Notes: generated by a model from the sequence alone, not told the origin. Shown: positions 53,969 to 63,401, counted from the stretch's first letter. The stretch is DNA of 64,000 nucleotides from Paracoccaceae bacterium (GCA_018223125.1 JAAEZA010000019.1:1-64000); one strand, 5' to 3'. Numbers and translations: made by a program.

Positions 53969-55915
53969 TCACCCCTTCCCCTCCAGATACCGCCGCTTGG
54001 CTTCCTCGTTCCGCCCGAACTCCCGCACCATGTTTTCAATCGCCACCTCGTCGGATTTATCGGCGTAACGGAATTCGGAATCGGCGTAGCGGTTGATTTC
54101 CTGAATCACCATCTCAACGGTGATCGGCTGGGCCAGTTCGGCGATCATCGCTTTTTTGGTCTCATAGTCCTTTGCCAGAAACAGGTCGGTATTCTCCATC
54201 CATTCATCGGGGAGTTCAAAATCCATCGCGCGGACTTTGACAGCATCCGTGATGTTCTTGATGGCGCGGCCGGTAAAGCGCGGATCGGCCTGCTGGATAC
54301 CTTTGAGATAGGTGCCAAGCTTGGCAATCGTGTCAAGCGCACCGATTTGCGAAGTGATACGGTCAAACACATTCAACAACCCTGTTTCATGGGGTTTGGA
54401 ATGGCTTTCATAGCTTGCCGCGACCGCCTTTTTGATCTGCTGGGCGGCAAAGAGTTCATGTTCCCCTGTCGGGATCGAATGGTTCTTGCCCATCAGCAGG
54501 TGCAGGATGTCGATATAATCTTCGCGCGTTTGCGGACCGTCCACCAGAAACCGCGCCCCTGCCCGCTGGCGCAGGGCATCGTCCACATTTTCGGGATAGT
54601 TCGAGAACATGCCAAAGGTACAATTGCCGCGCACCACGGTATTGGCACCGGCAAAGCTTTCCATCAGGACGGCGGTGATTTCCAACTGCCCCGCGCTCGA
54701 CTGTCTGTCGCCCCGTTTGCCGGCAAGCTGGTCAATATCGTCAATGGTGCCAAACCCGATCACCTTGGGGTCAATCACATTGTTGATAAACGCCTTGGCG
54801 TTCTGGGCCGATTTCCCCTGATAGCTGTCAATGGAATCCGTGCTGAGGTTCTGATAGCGAAAAGCGTAACCCGCATTAGTGCAATAATCGTTAATCATCC
54901 CCGCCATCATCTGGATCAGCGTGGTTTTCCCCGTGCCGGGCGCGCCATCGCCCATGAAGGTAAAGATAAAACCGCCCAGTTCGGCAAAGGGGTTCAACTG
55001 GCGGTCAAAATCATAGGCCATCAGCATTTTGGCCAGCTTCATCGCCTGATATTTTGCGATATGGTTGCCGACCACCTCGTTCGGTTTCTTGAACGTCATG
55101 GTCAGCTTGGTGGATTTCGCCTTGTGGCTGGTACTGAACCCGTTGATTTCGAAATCATCGGCTTCCACGCGATAGGACACAGTCCTGAAGGGCTCCAGCC
55201 GTGGCAGGGAGCCGGCGCGCAGTGCAACCTTTTCCATCAGTTTTTCACAGAATGCCTGCACCACGTGAAGGACTGCGGCTTCATCCTTCGCAAACAGCGC
55301 AAGATCCTGATCCAGTTCCCATAGCGCACCGTGCAGGGCAAGCTGCGGGTTATCTGTCAGCACCTCTTCTATCTCGCCGATGTCCACAGCAGCCTCCCCC
55401 TCGGCCGTGCCAATCGGCGCCAGCAGAAAAGCAGTCATATTGGCAAACACATGCAGGGATATCGCCGCAGAGGCCGCGAGAAGCTCACCAAACTCGGCTT
55501 TCTTCGCAGGCGGTAATGCACCGGAAAGATTGTCTTTCAACAGGGCGGACAGGCCGGTCTGGTCTGCATACTGGTCGCTGACCAAATGGGCCACCGCCAG
55601 CGCGCGGCGCAGGGCCTGCAACACGCTAGCCTGTTTCGGGGAGGTCAGCGGATCGCCGTCATCCGCGCCTTCTATCCTGTCGATCAGATGCACGCCTTCG
55701 GGCCGCGCGGTACTACGTGTCACCAGCCCCGGCGTGGTAGAGCGGAACCGCCGCCGTGTCCCGATCCCGCTGGAGCGTTCCTTTTGCGGCGCAGCCTCGC
55801 GCTTCTGCGCAAGCCGCGGCGTGTGGTCAAACCCGTCCAGCAAGGCCACTGCCGCATCGTATTTCCCGAGGATCAATTCCTCTTTCAACTCCATTAAATT
55901 GCCGGTTTCATTCAT
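53969..55915 (-). CDS. AAA+ family ATPase of an uncharacterised operon
   Basis: A 648-residue ATPase. Residues 1-300 form a helical, probably partner-binding region with a basic linker (GIGTRRRFRSTTPG). The AAA+ module follows: Walker A GAPGTGKTT at about 324-332, Walker B VIGFGTIDDID at about 385-395, a sensor-1-like FSN near 437-439 and an arginine-finger candidate in DDALRQRAGARF near 446-457. The C-terminal 180 residues are helical. The start at 55915 is preceded by a weak AGGG; longer forms run into the upstream gene. It has no signal peptide. Neighbours on both sides are uncharacterised, so the substrate remodelled by this motor is unknown. It is not a Lon, Clp or FtsH protein. Confidence 0.85.
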   Translation of the reverse strand: MNETGNLMELKEELILGKYDAAVALLDGFDHTPRLAQKREAAPQKERSSGIGTRRRFRSTTPGLVTRSTARPEGVHLIDRIEGADDGDPLTSPKQASVLQALRRALAVAHLVSDQYADQTGLSALLKDNLSGALPPAKKAEFGELLAASAAISLHVFANMTAFLLAPIGTAEGEAAVDIGEIEEVLTDNPQLALHGALWELDQDLALFAKDEAAVLHVVQAFCEKLMEKVALRAGSLPRLEPFRTVSYRVEADDFEINGFSTSHKAKSTKLTMTFKKPNEVVGNHIAKYQAMKLAKMLMAYDFDRQLNPFAELGGFIFTFMGDGAPGTGKTTLIQMMAGMINDYCTNAGYAFRYQNLSTDSIDSYQGKSAQNAKAFINNVIDPKVIGFGTIDDIDQLAGKRGDRQSSAGQLEITAVLMESFAGANTVVRGNCTFGMFSNYPENVDDALRQRAGARFLVDGPQTREDYIDILHLLMGKNHSIPTGEHELFAAQQIKKAVAASYESHSKPHETGLLNVFDRITSQIGALDTIAKLGTYLKGIQQADPRFTGRAIKNITDAVKVRAMDFELPDEWMENTDLFLAKDYETKKAMIAELAQPITVEMVIQEINRYADSEFRYADKSDEVAIENMVREFGRNEEAKRRYLEGKG

Positions 55916-55934
55916 TGTCGAAAAATCCCTGTCG

Positions 55935-57053
55935 TCAATTATAACTGGCCACGCGCCCGCTGCTGCCCACAACATATTTACGCACATTGCGCATACCCGC
56001 AGGATCACGGTCCTTGAGAACCTGATAGGCCCGTTGTGGCAGTATGAGAGAGCGGTTCTGCTCCGTCGCGCCTGTCAGTTCGCCCCGATCCTCCAGATTG
56101 AAAATCTCCCGCTCTGCCACCGAAAACCAGCCCGTTTTTTCCTGTGTCACGGATTTCGACCACAAGGTTTCCACCGTCCATGCCAGCGCCCAATCCATAC
56201 CTTCCTGCCCTGCCGTTTCCGCCAGCACATCGCGCAGCGGTCCGGTTTGTTCGGTATAGGCATGGGAATACATCGGACCGATATGGATACGGCGCAGTTT
56301 CTTGGGATGCAGATCGTCAAAGTCCTGATCAAAGCCGGTGGCAATTGTCACCAGCTTCAACCCCGACACAGCCTGCGCCATCAGATGCGCCTGCACCTGC
56401 GGCCAGCGCCGGTCATCCTGTACCAGCGCCGTGCGCCCTGAATCCTCCAGCTCCATCATATAGATCGCCGGAAGGTTTGTCTGGCTGTCATAACTAGCCC
56501 AATGCAGGAGATACCGCCGCCGGTCGTCGTCTATGTTGCCCCGCCAGACCGCCTGAGGATCATTACCCGCAAAGAACAGATCCCGCCCCGCCAGGGCTTC
56601 GTAATAGAGCCGCTGGGACAGCGCATATTGCAGCGCCGTCGGGTGGGACTGTTCGTTCAGAATATGCCGCACCATCGCCTTTTTGATCTCTTCGGGCGAT
56701 TGGGAGGTCCGCAGGTGATGTTCCACATTCAGCGCGTCATTGGCCATCTGCAACAGTTCCTGAAACACCGGAAAGCCGCTGTCCTGACGGTCTACAGACA
56801 TACCGTTGGGCAAGGCCCCCGAAACCCGCCACGTCATCAGGTACTTATAAGACAGCGCGGAAAACGTGTGGCTCAGCCGTGACAGATAATCCTTGATGAT
56901 CTCCGCTTCTGCATGGCCGACCAGCCCGTCATTGCGGGACAGATCCGTCACCCGTTCCAGATGCCCGATAATCTTGGCAAACTTCGCGAAATAGCGCCGC
57001 GTGCGGGCCGCGCCTTCAAGATATTCGTGATCAAGCGTCAGATCGGCAGTCAT
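55935..57053 (-). CDS. uncharacterised protein in the AAA+ operon
   Basis: A 372-residue soluble protein with no recognised domain. It is mainly helical in the first third (FAKIIGHLERVTDL and later LSHTFSALSYKYLMTWRVS), with a mixed alpha/beta second half (LPAIYMMELEDSGRTALVQD and LRRIHIGPMYSHAYTEQ). There is no signal peptide or membrane helix. It starts 27 bases after the coiled-coil gene and ends 19 bases before the AAA+ gene, so it is probably a subunit or adaptor. Conservation with the ATPase across genomes would be the main test. Confidence 0.72.
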   Translation of the reverse strand: MTADLTLDHEYLEGAARTRRYFAKFAKIIGHLERVTDLSRNDGLVGHAEAEIIKDYLSRLSHTFSALSYKYLMTWRVSGALPNGMSVDRQDSGFPVFQELLQMANDALNVEHHLRTSQSPEEIKKAMVRHILNEQSHPTALQYALSQRLYYEALAGRDLFFAGNDPQAVWRGNIDDDRRRYLLHWASYDSQTNLPAIYMMELEDSGRTALVQDDRRWPQVQAHLMAQAVSGLKLVTIATGFDQDFDDLHPKKLRRIHIGPMYSHAYTEQTGPLRDVLAETAGQEGMDWALAWTVETLWSKSVTQEKTGWFSVAEREIFNLEDRGELTGATEQNRSLILPQRAYQVLKDRDPAGMRNVRKYVVGSSGRVASYN

Positions 57054-57080
57054 GCAAACGGCTCCGCGACGATCCTGCCT

Positions 57081-58157
57081 TTACGCGCCATAAAGATTCT
57101 TGTCATGCTTCTCGACAATTTTCTCAAACCGCCGTGCGAAACGCTCATCGGATTTGGCTTTTTCTTCCAGCACCTTGCGGGCAAAGACCATATGATCCTC
57201 GTGCTTCTCCATCATCTCGGCCATACGCTGGTTTGTAGCCGAACCAATCGCCGCCATCGCGGTTTGCGCTTCCTGATCCGTCTGCACGCCGATCTCATTG
57301 ATCTTATGGGCCACGTCCTGCTGTTGCGCCGTTTTCAGCGATTTTGTCAGGGCATCATAAAGCACCACGCGTTGTTTCGTATCCGTTTGCAATTTGTTGA
57401 TCAGAACCATCTGGGTTGCCGCCTGATTTTGCAGGCTGTCGACCCAGGATTTGCCCTTCTCGATGTAGCGTTCCAATGTCTGGGAGTTGGCCAGCTTCAC
57501 CTGTTCAGCCTGTGCCAGCTCGTTATACTTCGCATTCAGCGCCGCCAGATCGCTTTCCAGCTTGGTGCGCGCGGCCGCGTCCTGCTCCATGGAAATCTTG
57601 TTTTCCAACTCGATAATGCTCGGGTCCATCGCCAGCAGATCCGCTTTGATCTGCTCCAGCTCCCCGACCACAGCTTCCCGCTCTGTCAGGGTTTCCTGCA
57701 AATTGCCTTCCACCCGCGTCTTGTGTTCATTCAGAACCGCAAGCTGGCCCTGTAACAGGTTCACAATCACATCCGATTTTGAAATCAGATCCTGCAATTT
57801 ATCATCAATACTGGCGGTACGCATCCGCTCCTGACGCAGGCTTTCGGACCGCCCCTTGGAAAAGATCCCCACAAAGGTTTCCCAGCCGGTTTTCGTGCGC
57901 ATCGCATCGAAATCCTGACTGAAGGCCGCCGTCACATCGTCCAGCCCCATGATCAGTTCGGCGATATTCGCATTCATTGCGTCCGAATGGGCGTGCACAT
58001 CATCCAGAGAGGCATTTTCAATATCTATCGAGATATCACTGCCCGATTTCATCTTGTCCTGCGCCTGTTCCAGCTTGGAGGACAGTTCCGAGATTTTGGA
58101 CTGCGCCGCTTCCACCTGTGCCTGAGATTCCCTGATCTGCGCATCAAAATCTGCCAT
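57081..58157 (-). CDS. cytoplasmic coiled-coil protein, first gene of the AAA+ operon
   Basis: A 358-residue protein that is almost wholly helical and coiled coil: IRESQAQVEAAQSKISELSS at the start, a break with GWETFVGIFSKGRSES near residue 93-108, then long helices to the end (EKHEDHMVFARKVLEEKAKS). No signal peptide or membrane helix is present. Architecture is similar to TelA/KlaA-type or PspA-type stress proteins, but I cannot claim homology; a match to an uncharacterised family (possibly DUF6384) is from memory. The ATG at 58157 has AGGGA upstream. It opens the operon and is divergent from the PACE gene; the 259 bases between hold the promoters. Confidence 0.8.
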   Translation of the reverse strand: MADFDAQIRESQAQVEAAQSKISELSSKLEQAQDKMKSGSDISIDIENASLDDVHAHSDAMNANIAELIMGLDDVTAAFSQDFDAMRTKTGWETFVGIFSKGRSESLRQERMRTASIDDKLQDLISKSDVIVNLLQGQLAVLNEHKTRVEGNLQETLTEREAVVGELEQIKADLLAMDPSIIELENKISMEQDAAARTKLESDLAALNAKYNELAQAEQVKLANSQTLERYIEKGKSWVDSLQNQAATQMVLINKLQTDTKQRVVLYDALTKSLKTAQQQDVAHKINEIGVQTDQEAQTAMAAIGSATNQRMAEMMEKHEDHMVFARKVLEEKAKSDERFARRFEKIVEKHDKNLYGA

Positions 58158-58416
58158 CTTGATCCCTTTCAAATGCAACTTCTTCGGTTCTATCTAATAA
58201 CGTAAACGCGTTTTATAATAGTTTTGCGGCGATTTAACAAAATTGTCGAGCGTTTCACAGCGAGATCACACATTTAACAATCCATTAATAAGCTTCCTTG
58301 CCCTGCTCTCCCCCTTTGATATAATCGCGACCAGAGGACGACCTCCCCCGCCGTTTTTTGCTGCGGGGTACAAACAGAAAGGGACGACCCTTTAATTCTA
58401 TCTAAAGGGAAATCCC

Positions 58417-58830
58417 GTGCGCACTTCTTTTGACCGTATCCGACAGGCTCTTCTATTTGAAGGTCTTGCCCTCTTCATTCTTATCAGTGTCGGGATGCTT
58501 TTTCTCGACCTCTCCCTTGCAGGGATTGGCGTAATCGCCATTGCCGGATCGGTTCTGGCGACGGTGCTGAACTATGTCTACAACCTGGTTTTCGATCTGG
58601 CCCTCAAATACAAAACCGGCAGCACGGAAAAATCCCTGCCTGCACGGGTGATCCATACCTTCGGGTTCGAAATTTCCATGTTGATGATCATGCTGCCCTT
58701 TGTGATGTGGTGGCTGGATCTGTCCCTGATGCACGCCTTGGTGCTCGATATGTCCTTCACCCTGTTTTACCTGTTTTACACCTTTGCTTTCACCTGGGCA
58801 TACGACCGGATTTTTCCTGTTCCTGCATAG
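58417..58830 (+). CDS. PACE-type efflux transporter (bacterial transmembrane pair protein)
   Basis: A 137-residue protein with four hydrophobic helices in two similar halves, as in the PACE (AceI-like) family that exports small cationic or amine compounds with protons. The halves begin with EGLALFILISVGMLFLDLSL and FGFEISMLMIMLPFVMWWLD. The glutamate in the first helix, needed for function in AceI, is present. Translation starts at GTG behind AAGGGA. It is divergent from the coiled-coil gene. The substrate is unknown. Confidence 0.87.
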   Translation: MRTSFDRIRQALLFEGLALFILISVGMLFLDLSLAGIGVIAIAGSVLATVLNYVYNLVFDLALKYKTGSTEKSLPARVIHTFGFEISMLMIMLPFVMWWLDLSLMHALVLDMSFTLFYLFYTFAFTWAYDRIFPVPA

Positions 58831-58944
58831 TTCCGCCGGTATCCCTCCAATTAGGCGGATCAAAGCGGTGATGCGGTCTTGCCCTTAGGGCAGAAATCGT
58901 GTCACCTCGGCGCGAAATTGAACATGTTAACGGAGGAGCACCGC

Positions 58945-60420
58945 ATGCTTGACAAGACTGATTTGAAGAACCTTCTGAACGATCCTTCGCTTCTATGCTC
59001 TCAGGCATATGTCGCGGGGGAATGGATTGACGCAGACAATGGCGCGACATTCGAAGTTAAGAACCCCGCGCGCGGTGACGTGCTGACAACCCTGCCCGAT
59101 CTGGGTATCGACGAAGTCAAACGCGCCATTGATGCCGCACAGAAATCCCAGAAGGACTGGGCCGCACGCACCGGCAAGGAGCGCGCCGCAATCCTGCGCA
59201 AATGGTACGATCTGATGGTGGAAAACGCCGACGATCTGGGCCGCATCCTGACAGCGGAAATGGGCAAGCCCTTTGCCGAAGGCCGCGGCGAAATCCTTTA
59301 TGGCGCCTCTTTCATCGAATGGTTCGGAGAAGAAGCCAAACGCAACTACGGTGAAACCATTCCGGGCCACCAGCCCGACAAACGCATTACCGTGATCAAA
59401 CAACCCGTGGGCGTCGTAGCCTCGATCACACCGTGGAACTTTCCCAACGCAATGATCGCACGCAAGGTGGCCCCTGCTCTGGCAGTGGGCTGTACATTCG
59501 TTGCACGCCCCGCCAAGGAAACCCCGCTTTCGGCCCTGGCCATGGCCCTGCTGGCGGAACGGGCCGGTGTACCTGCCGGCGTGTTCTCGGTTGTCACCAA
59601 CACCCGCGCCTCCATAGTGGGCAAGGAATTCTGCGACAACCCGATCGTGCGCAAACTGACCTTCACAGGCTCTACCGAAGTGGGCCGCATCCTGATGGAA
59701 CAGGCCGCAGGACAGATCATGAAAACCTCCATGGAACTGGGGGGCAACGCACCGTTTATTGTGTTTGATGACGCAGATCTCGACAAAGCGGTCGAGGGCG
59801 CGATGATCTCCAAATACCGCAACAACGGGCAGACCTGCGTTTGCGCCAACCGGATCTACGTGCAAGCCGGCGTTTACGATGCATTCGCCGAAAAACTGGC
59901 CGCTGCCGTAGCTGAAATGAACGTGGGCGACGGTCTGGATGACGGTGTGACCGTCGGGCCGCTGATTTCGGAAGATGCGGTAGAAAAAGTGGAAGAGCAT
60001 ATCAAGGATGCAACCGACAAGGGCGCAAAAATCGCAGCAGGCGGCAAACGCCACGCACTTGGCGGCACCTTCTTTGAACCGACAATCCTGACAGGTGTGA
60101 CGTCTGACATGATGGTCACAAACGACGAAACCTTCGGTCCGGTTGCGCCGCTGTTCAAGTTTGATACCGAAGAAGAAGTCGTCGCGGCCGCGAACGACAC
60201 GATCTTCGGTCTGGCCTCCTATTTCTATTCCAACGACCTGTCCCGCGTGCACCGCGTTCAGGAAGCGCTGGAATACGGCATGGTCGGCGTAAACACCGGC
60301 CTGATCTCAACCGAAGTCGCGCCGTTTGGCGGTGTCAAACAATCCGGCATCGGGCGCGAAGGCTCCCGCCATGGCACCGAAGACTATCTGGAAATGAAAT
60401 ATATCTGCACATCCATCTGA
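58945..60420 (+). CDS. gabD: NAD(P)-dependent succinate-semialdehyde dehydrogenase
   Basis: A 491-residue aldehyde dehydrogenase of the GabD group, which oxidises succinate semialdehyde to succinate in GABA use. Motifs are TPWNFPNAMIARKVAPALA, the catalytic glutamate in ELGGNAPFIVFDDADLD, and the catalytic cysteine in NNGQTCVCANRIYV, where the two cysteines two apart are typical of GabD and redox sensitive. GGAG lies upstream of the ATG at 58945. Earlier in-frame ATGs lack such a site. No GABA transaminase is adjacent. Glutarate semialdehyde is a possible alternative substrate. Confidence 0.92.
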   Translation: MLDKTDLKNLLNDPSLLCSQAYVAGEWIDADNGATFEVKNPARGDVLTTLPDLGIDEVKRAIDAAQKSQKDWAARTGKERAAILRKWYDLMVENADDLGRILTAEMGKPFAEGRGEILYGASFIEWFGEEAKRNYGETIPGHQPDKRITVIKQPVGVVASITPWNFPNAMIARKVAPALAVGCTFVARPAKETPLSALAMALLAERAGVPAGVFSVVTNTRASIVGKEFCDNPIVRKLTFTGSTEVGRILMEQAAGQIMKTSMELGGNAPFIVFDDADLDKAVEGAMISKYRNNGQTCVCANRIYVQAGVYDAFAEKLAAAVAEMNVGDGLDDGVTVGPLISEDAVEKVEEHIKDATDKGAKIAAGGKRHALGGTFFEPTILTGVTSDMMVTNDETFGPVAPLFKFDTEEEVVAAANDTIFGLASYFYSNDLSRVHRVQEALEYGMVGVNTGLISTEVAPFGGVKQSGIGREGSRHGTEDYLEMKYICTSI

Positions 60421-60440
60421 TCTGCCGGATATCCAAACCG

Positions 60441-60471
60441 AAACCGCGCCCCTACCGGCGCGGTTTTTTTT
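60441..60471 (+). terminator. intrinsic terminator after gabD
   Basis: AAACCGCGCC pairs with GGCGCGGTTT around CCTACC and a run of T follows on the + strand. It is the clearest terminator in the window. Confidence 0.93.
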
Positions 60472-60478
60472 GTTGATG

Positions 60479-60510
60479 TTCAATGTTCCCCAAATACTCC
60501 CGCCGGAGGC
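60479..60510. repeat. full copy of the dispersed 3'-end repeat
   Basis: TTCAATGTTCCCC followed by AAATACTCCCGCCGGAGGC. This is the longest single copy and matches the reversed copy at 51.4 kb closely. It lies just after the gabD terminator. Confidence 0.78.
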
Positions 60511-61043
60511 GGTATATCCTTCACATCAAGCGCTGTCACAAACGCTTTGAGTTTTAATTCGTGCTTTAATATGAGTGCGGTAGCGTCGCAGCGCGGTCCG
60601 GGATTTCCCGGGCAGTTCCATCCGCGTCTTTAGATGTTTCACAAGCGCACATTTGGCAAAATCCAAATCTTTTACAGTCGCTCGGTCACAGCCGCTGCCC
60701 CCTGTCAAGCATTGCTCGAAAGAGACCGGAACTAAACCGTGACAAGTCCAGCCCTTGCAACAGATTTGAGCATTCCTTTGGTGTGACATCGGATGGTTTC
60801 GAGATCTTCGCACTCTCGCGCAAGGGCCTTCACGCGCCTGGGTTTAAGGTTCAAACCTTTCCTGAATGTCTGAGATTAGTCAGAACTGCGGCATCAGGAA
60901 GTTTGCACCGCGAACGACCATCCAATATTTTTTTTCCGGAACGACAGCTAGGTCCAACGGCATTCTGGTTGAGGTGTTTTTACGAAATTTGCTGCCGCGA
61001 GCGTTCGATTTGCGTTTGGAAATGCAACTCCCCCTCAGCTTTA
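60511..61043. other. 533-base stretch with no convincing gene
   Basis: Short open frames occur on both strands (for example 60526-60813 on the - strand), but none has a ribosome site, a known motif or the GC-rich third positions of the neighbours. The DNA has lower GC than upstream and marks the border to the amino acid transporter. It may be a decayed gene; nothing identifies it. Confidence 0.55.
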
Positions 61044-61790
61044 CTACAGGATTTGGCTTAGGAATTCTTTGGTTCTTGGATCTTGGGCATTCTGGAAGAA
61101 TGTTTCGGGCGGACCATGTTCCACGATAACGCCGCGATCAGTGAAGTAGATGTGATCCGCGACTTCCCGTGCAAATGCCATTTCATGGGTCACCAGAATG
61201 CAGGTCATACCGTCCTCGGCAAGGTCTTTGATAGTCTGCAGAACCTCACCAACGGTTTCAGGATCTAGGGCTGCGGTCACCTCATCAAAGAGTATCACGT
61301 CCGGTTGCATCGCCAGAGATCGTGCAATTGCGACGCGCTGTTGTTGCCCGCCTGACAACTCCCCAGGATATGCGTTTTCTTTTCCTTCCAACCGTACTTT
61401 TTTGATCAAAGCACGCGCCACTTCCTCCACTTTGACCTTGTCTTGTTTCAAAACGCGGACAGGTGCCATCATGACGTTTTGCAAAGCCGTTTTGTGCGGA
61501 AAAAGATTGTACTGCTGGAAAACCATGCCCACTTTTTTGCGCAATTCAAGCTTGTCCACTTTTGGATCGTTGACCTCTTGGCCCTCCACCAGAATTGATC
61601 CCTGTTGAATATCGTTGAGCGCATTTATGCAGCGGATCAGGGTCGATTTACCGGACCCAGAAGGGCCGATAATGCAGATTACATCGCCTTTCATGACGTC
61701 GAGCGATACGCCGTTCAAGACCTTCAATTCTCCGAACGATTTGTGCACATCCTTAAGAGAGACCATAGGGTCTGCGGTTGTCCAGCTCAT
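61044..61790 (-). CDS. polar amino acid ABC transporter ATP-binding protein, GlnQ-like
   Basis: A 248-residue ATPase of the polar amino acid (GlnQ/AapP) group. The Walker A motif is GPSGSGKST, the signature LSGGQQQRVAIA and the Walker B region VILFDEVTAALD, where valine replaces the usual proline. AGGAAAATAC precedes the ATG at 61790. It follows the second permease by nine bases and is the last gene of the four-gene unit. The substrate is an amino acid or close relative, not specified by the sequence. Confidence 0.93.
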   Translation of the reverse strand: MSWTTADPMVSLKDVHKSFGELKVLNGVSLDVMKGDVICIIGPSGSGKSTLIRCINALNDIQQGSILVEGQEVNDPKVDKLELRKKVGMVFQQYNLFPHKTALQNVMMAPVRVLKQDKVKVEEVARALIKKVRLEGKENAYPGELSGGQQQRVAIARSLAMQPDVILFDEVTAALDPETVGEVLQTIKDLAEDGMTCILVTHEMAFAREVADHIYFTDRGVIVEHGPPETFFQNAQDPRTKEFLSQIL

Positions 61791-61799
61791 GTATTTTCC

Positions 61800-62636
61800 T
61801 CAGTTAATGACAGCGTATTTCTTCTCCAGCCACACGGTAAAGCGTGCAATTGGATAGCAATAGATAAAGAACAGCAGCAGGACGAAGCCGTAGAAAGGGG
61901 CCAGCAGCTCGGGGCGTCCGCCTTCCGAGGCAAGCGCCTGTCCGGTTAGGGTCATCACCTCGGATACGCCGACAATTGAGGCCAGAACTGTGGCCATTGT
62001 GAGAATGGAGTAAAGGTTCATCCAAGGTGGCAGCATCCGTTTCACGCATTGCGGCAGGATGATCAGCCACAGAGTTTGCATTCTGGTGTAGGCTAGGCTT
62101 TCTGCCGCTTCCCATTGACCACTTGGCAATGAGCGAACCGCCCCGCGCACGATCTCGGATACGTTGGCCATGACAGGCAGGGACAGGCCCAAAATTGCCT
62201 TCAACCAATCGGGGAAAGGTATTTTGAAGCCAAGAACGTTAATTTCAAACGGCAACAAGAACATTGCAAAGAACAACAGGACCAACCACGGCGCGTTGCG
62301 GAAGAACTGTGTGACAAACCACGAACTGTGGCGGGTCGCCGCGATCAGCGATATCTGCCCCAGCCCCAGAATGGCGCCGATGGCTGTTCCAAATGCCATG
62401 GCACTGATCGAAATGATCAAGTTGAATATGAACCCTTTTAACAACAACGGGGCCCAGTTTAGCAGAACGGTCAAGGGCGATTCCTGACCTGAAGGCGCCT
62501 GCGCGAACGCAACGCACGGCCCGATAATCGCTATTAAGGCAACTGCTAGAATGTGCTTTGATTTCAGGCCCGGGAATGGCGCGCTCTGATGCCGCTTCAG
62601 CGGCAGCATCACGGGAAGATCGGTTTCATATTTCAT
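61800..62636 (-). CDS. polar amino acid ABC transporter permease
   Basis: A 278-residue HisM/GlnP-type permease. The N-terminal 65 residues are an extra polar and signal-like part (LAVALIAIIGPCVAFAQAP) before the core helices. The core carries FFRNAPWLVLLFFAMFLLP and the coupling motif AAESLAYTRMQTLWLIILPQ. The ATG at 62636 overlaps the stop of the other permease as TGATG, showing coupling. The N-terminal segment resembling a cleaved signal is unusual for this family. Confidence 0.9.
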   Translation of the reverse strand: MKYETDLPVMLPLKRHQSAPFPGLKSKHILAVALIAIIGPCVAFAQAPSGQESPLTVLLNWAPLLLKGFIFNLIISISAMAFGTAIGAILGLGQISLIAATRHSSWFVTQFFRNAPWLVLLFFAMFLLPFEINVLGFKIPFPDWLKAILGLSLPVMANVSEIVRGAVRSLPSGQWEAAESLAYTRMQTLWLIILPQCVKRMLPPWMNLYSILTMATVLASIVGVSEVMTLTGQALASEGGRPELLAPFYGFVLLLFFIYCYPIARFTVWLEKKYAVIN

Positions 62637-63379
62637 CAGCCATACCCCGGAATTTTCATAGCACGTTCCCACCGGTTCATGCCGCTCACCAAAATGCCTA
62701 CCAGTACAAAATAGGCGAGTAGCAAGAACACCATCATTTCGGTGACATTGACATTGTCGGACCAGATTTGGTTCGCCTCGTACAACATTTCCGGTACTGC
62801 GATTGCATAGGCCAGTGTGGTGGTTTTAACCAAGTTAACCAAGTTATTGTTCAGCGCGGGCAAGACAACACGAAACGCCAATGGCAGCGTGATGTCGCGG
62901 TAGATTTGCAGTTTGGAAAAGCCCAACGCTTCGGCGGCCTCAACTGTGGATTTTGGCACCGCTTCAATGCCGGAACGAAAAATCTCGACGTTGAAGGCAC
63001 CTGCAAAGAAGGACAGCGAAATCGCCGCCCACGCGAAACTGCCAAAAATCGGCGATTGCCCACCCCAGTCATTCTCCACCCGTGGCAGCAAGGTGCCGAT
63101 AGCGAAGTAGAAGAAATAGAGCTGAACCAGTGGTGGTGTATTGCGGAATAACTGAATGTAGACGCTTACAAAGCGTCGCGTCCATTTAAATGACGAGCCC
63201 TGAAGCCATGCCCCGATAACTCCAATGATGATAGAAAAGAACAAGCAAACGAGCGAAAGCTTAATCGTAGTGAACAGACCATCAATCATACGGTTCCGGT
63301 CATATTCATCATAGAGAAATGGAAGGTTTATACCTGTCTCTTGGTATAGAGTACGAAACCATTCGTAGACCATTTCCAT
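62636..63379 (-). CDS. polar amino acid ABC transporter permease
   Basis: A 247-residue permease of the HisM/HisQ type. FIQ-like helices follow TTIKLSLVCLFFSIIIGVIG, then QLFRNTPPLVQLYFFYFAIG and the coupling motif AAEALGFSKLQIYRDITLPL. GAGGGG lies upstream of the ATG. It forms a heterodimer with the next gene product. A strong hairpin separates it from the binding-protein gene upstream. Confidence 0.92.
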   Translation of the reverse strand: MEMVYEWFRTLYQETGINLPFLYDEYDRNRMIDGLFTTIKLSLVCLFFSIIIGVIGAWLQGSSFKWTRRFVSVYIQLFRNTPPLVQLYFFYFAIGTLLPRVENDWGGQSPIFGSFAWAAISLSFFAGAFNVEIFRSGIEAVPKSTVEAAEALGFSKLQIYRDITLPLAFRVVLPALNNNLVNLVKTTTLAYAIAVPEMLYEANQIWSDNVNVTEMMVFLLLAYFVLVGILVSGMNRWERAMKIPGYG

Positions 63380-63401
63380 ATATATATCCCCTCAGGCGTT
63401 T

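Noticed and set aside
57081-58157. Calling the coiled-coil gene pspA or telA
   Set aside because: The resemblance is in architecture only; I see no family-specific motif that would justify either name.
60526-60813. 95-codon - strand frame, considered as a transposase remnant
   Set aside because: No transposase motif, terminal repeats or target duplication are visible, so it is left as non-coding.
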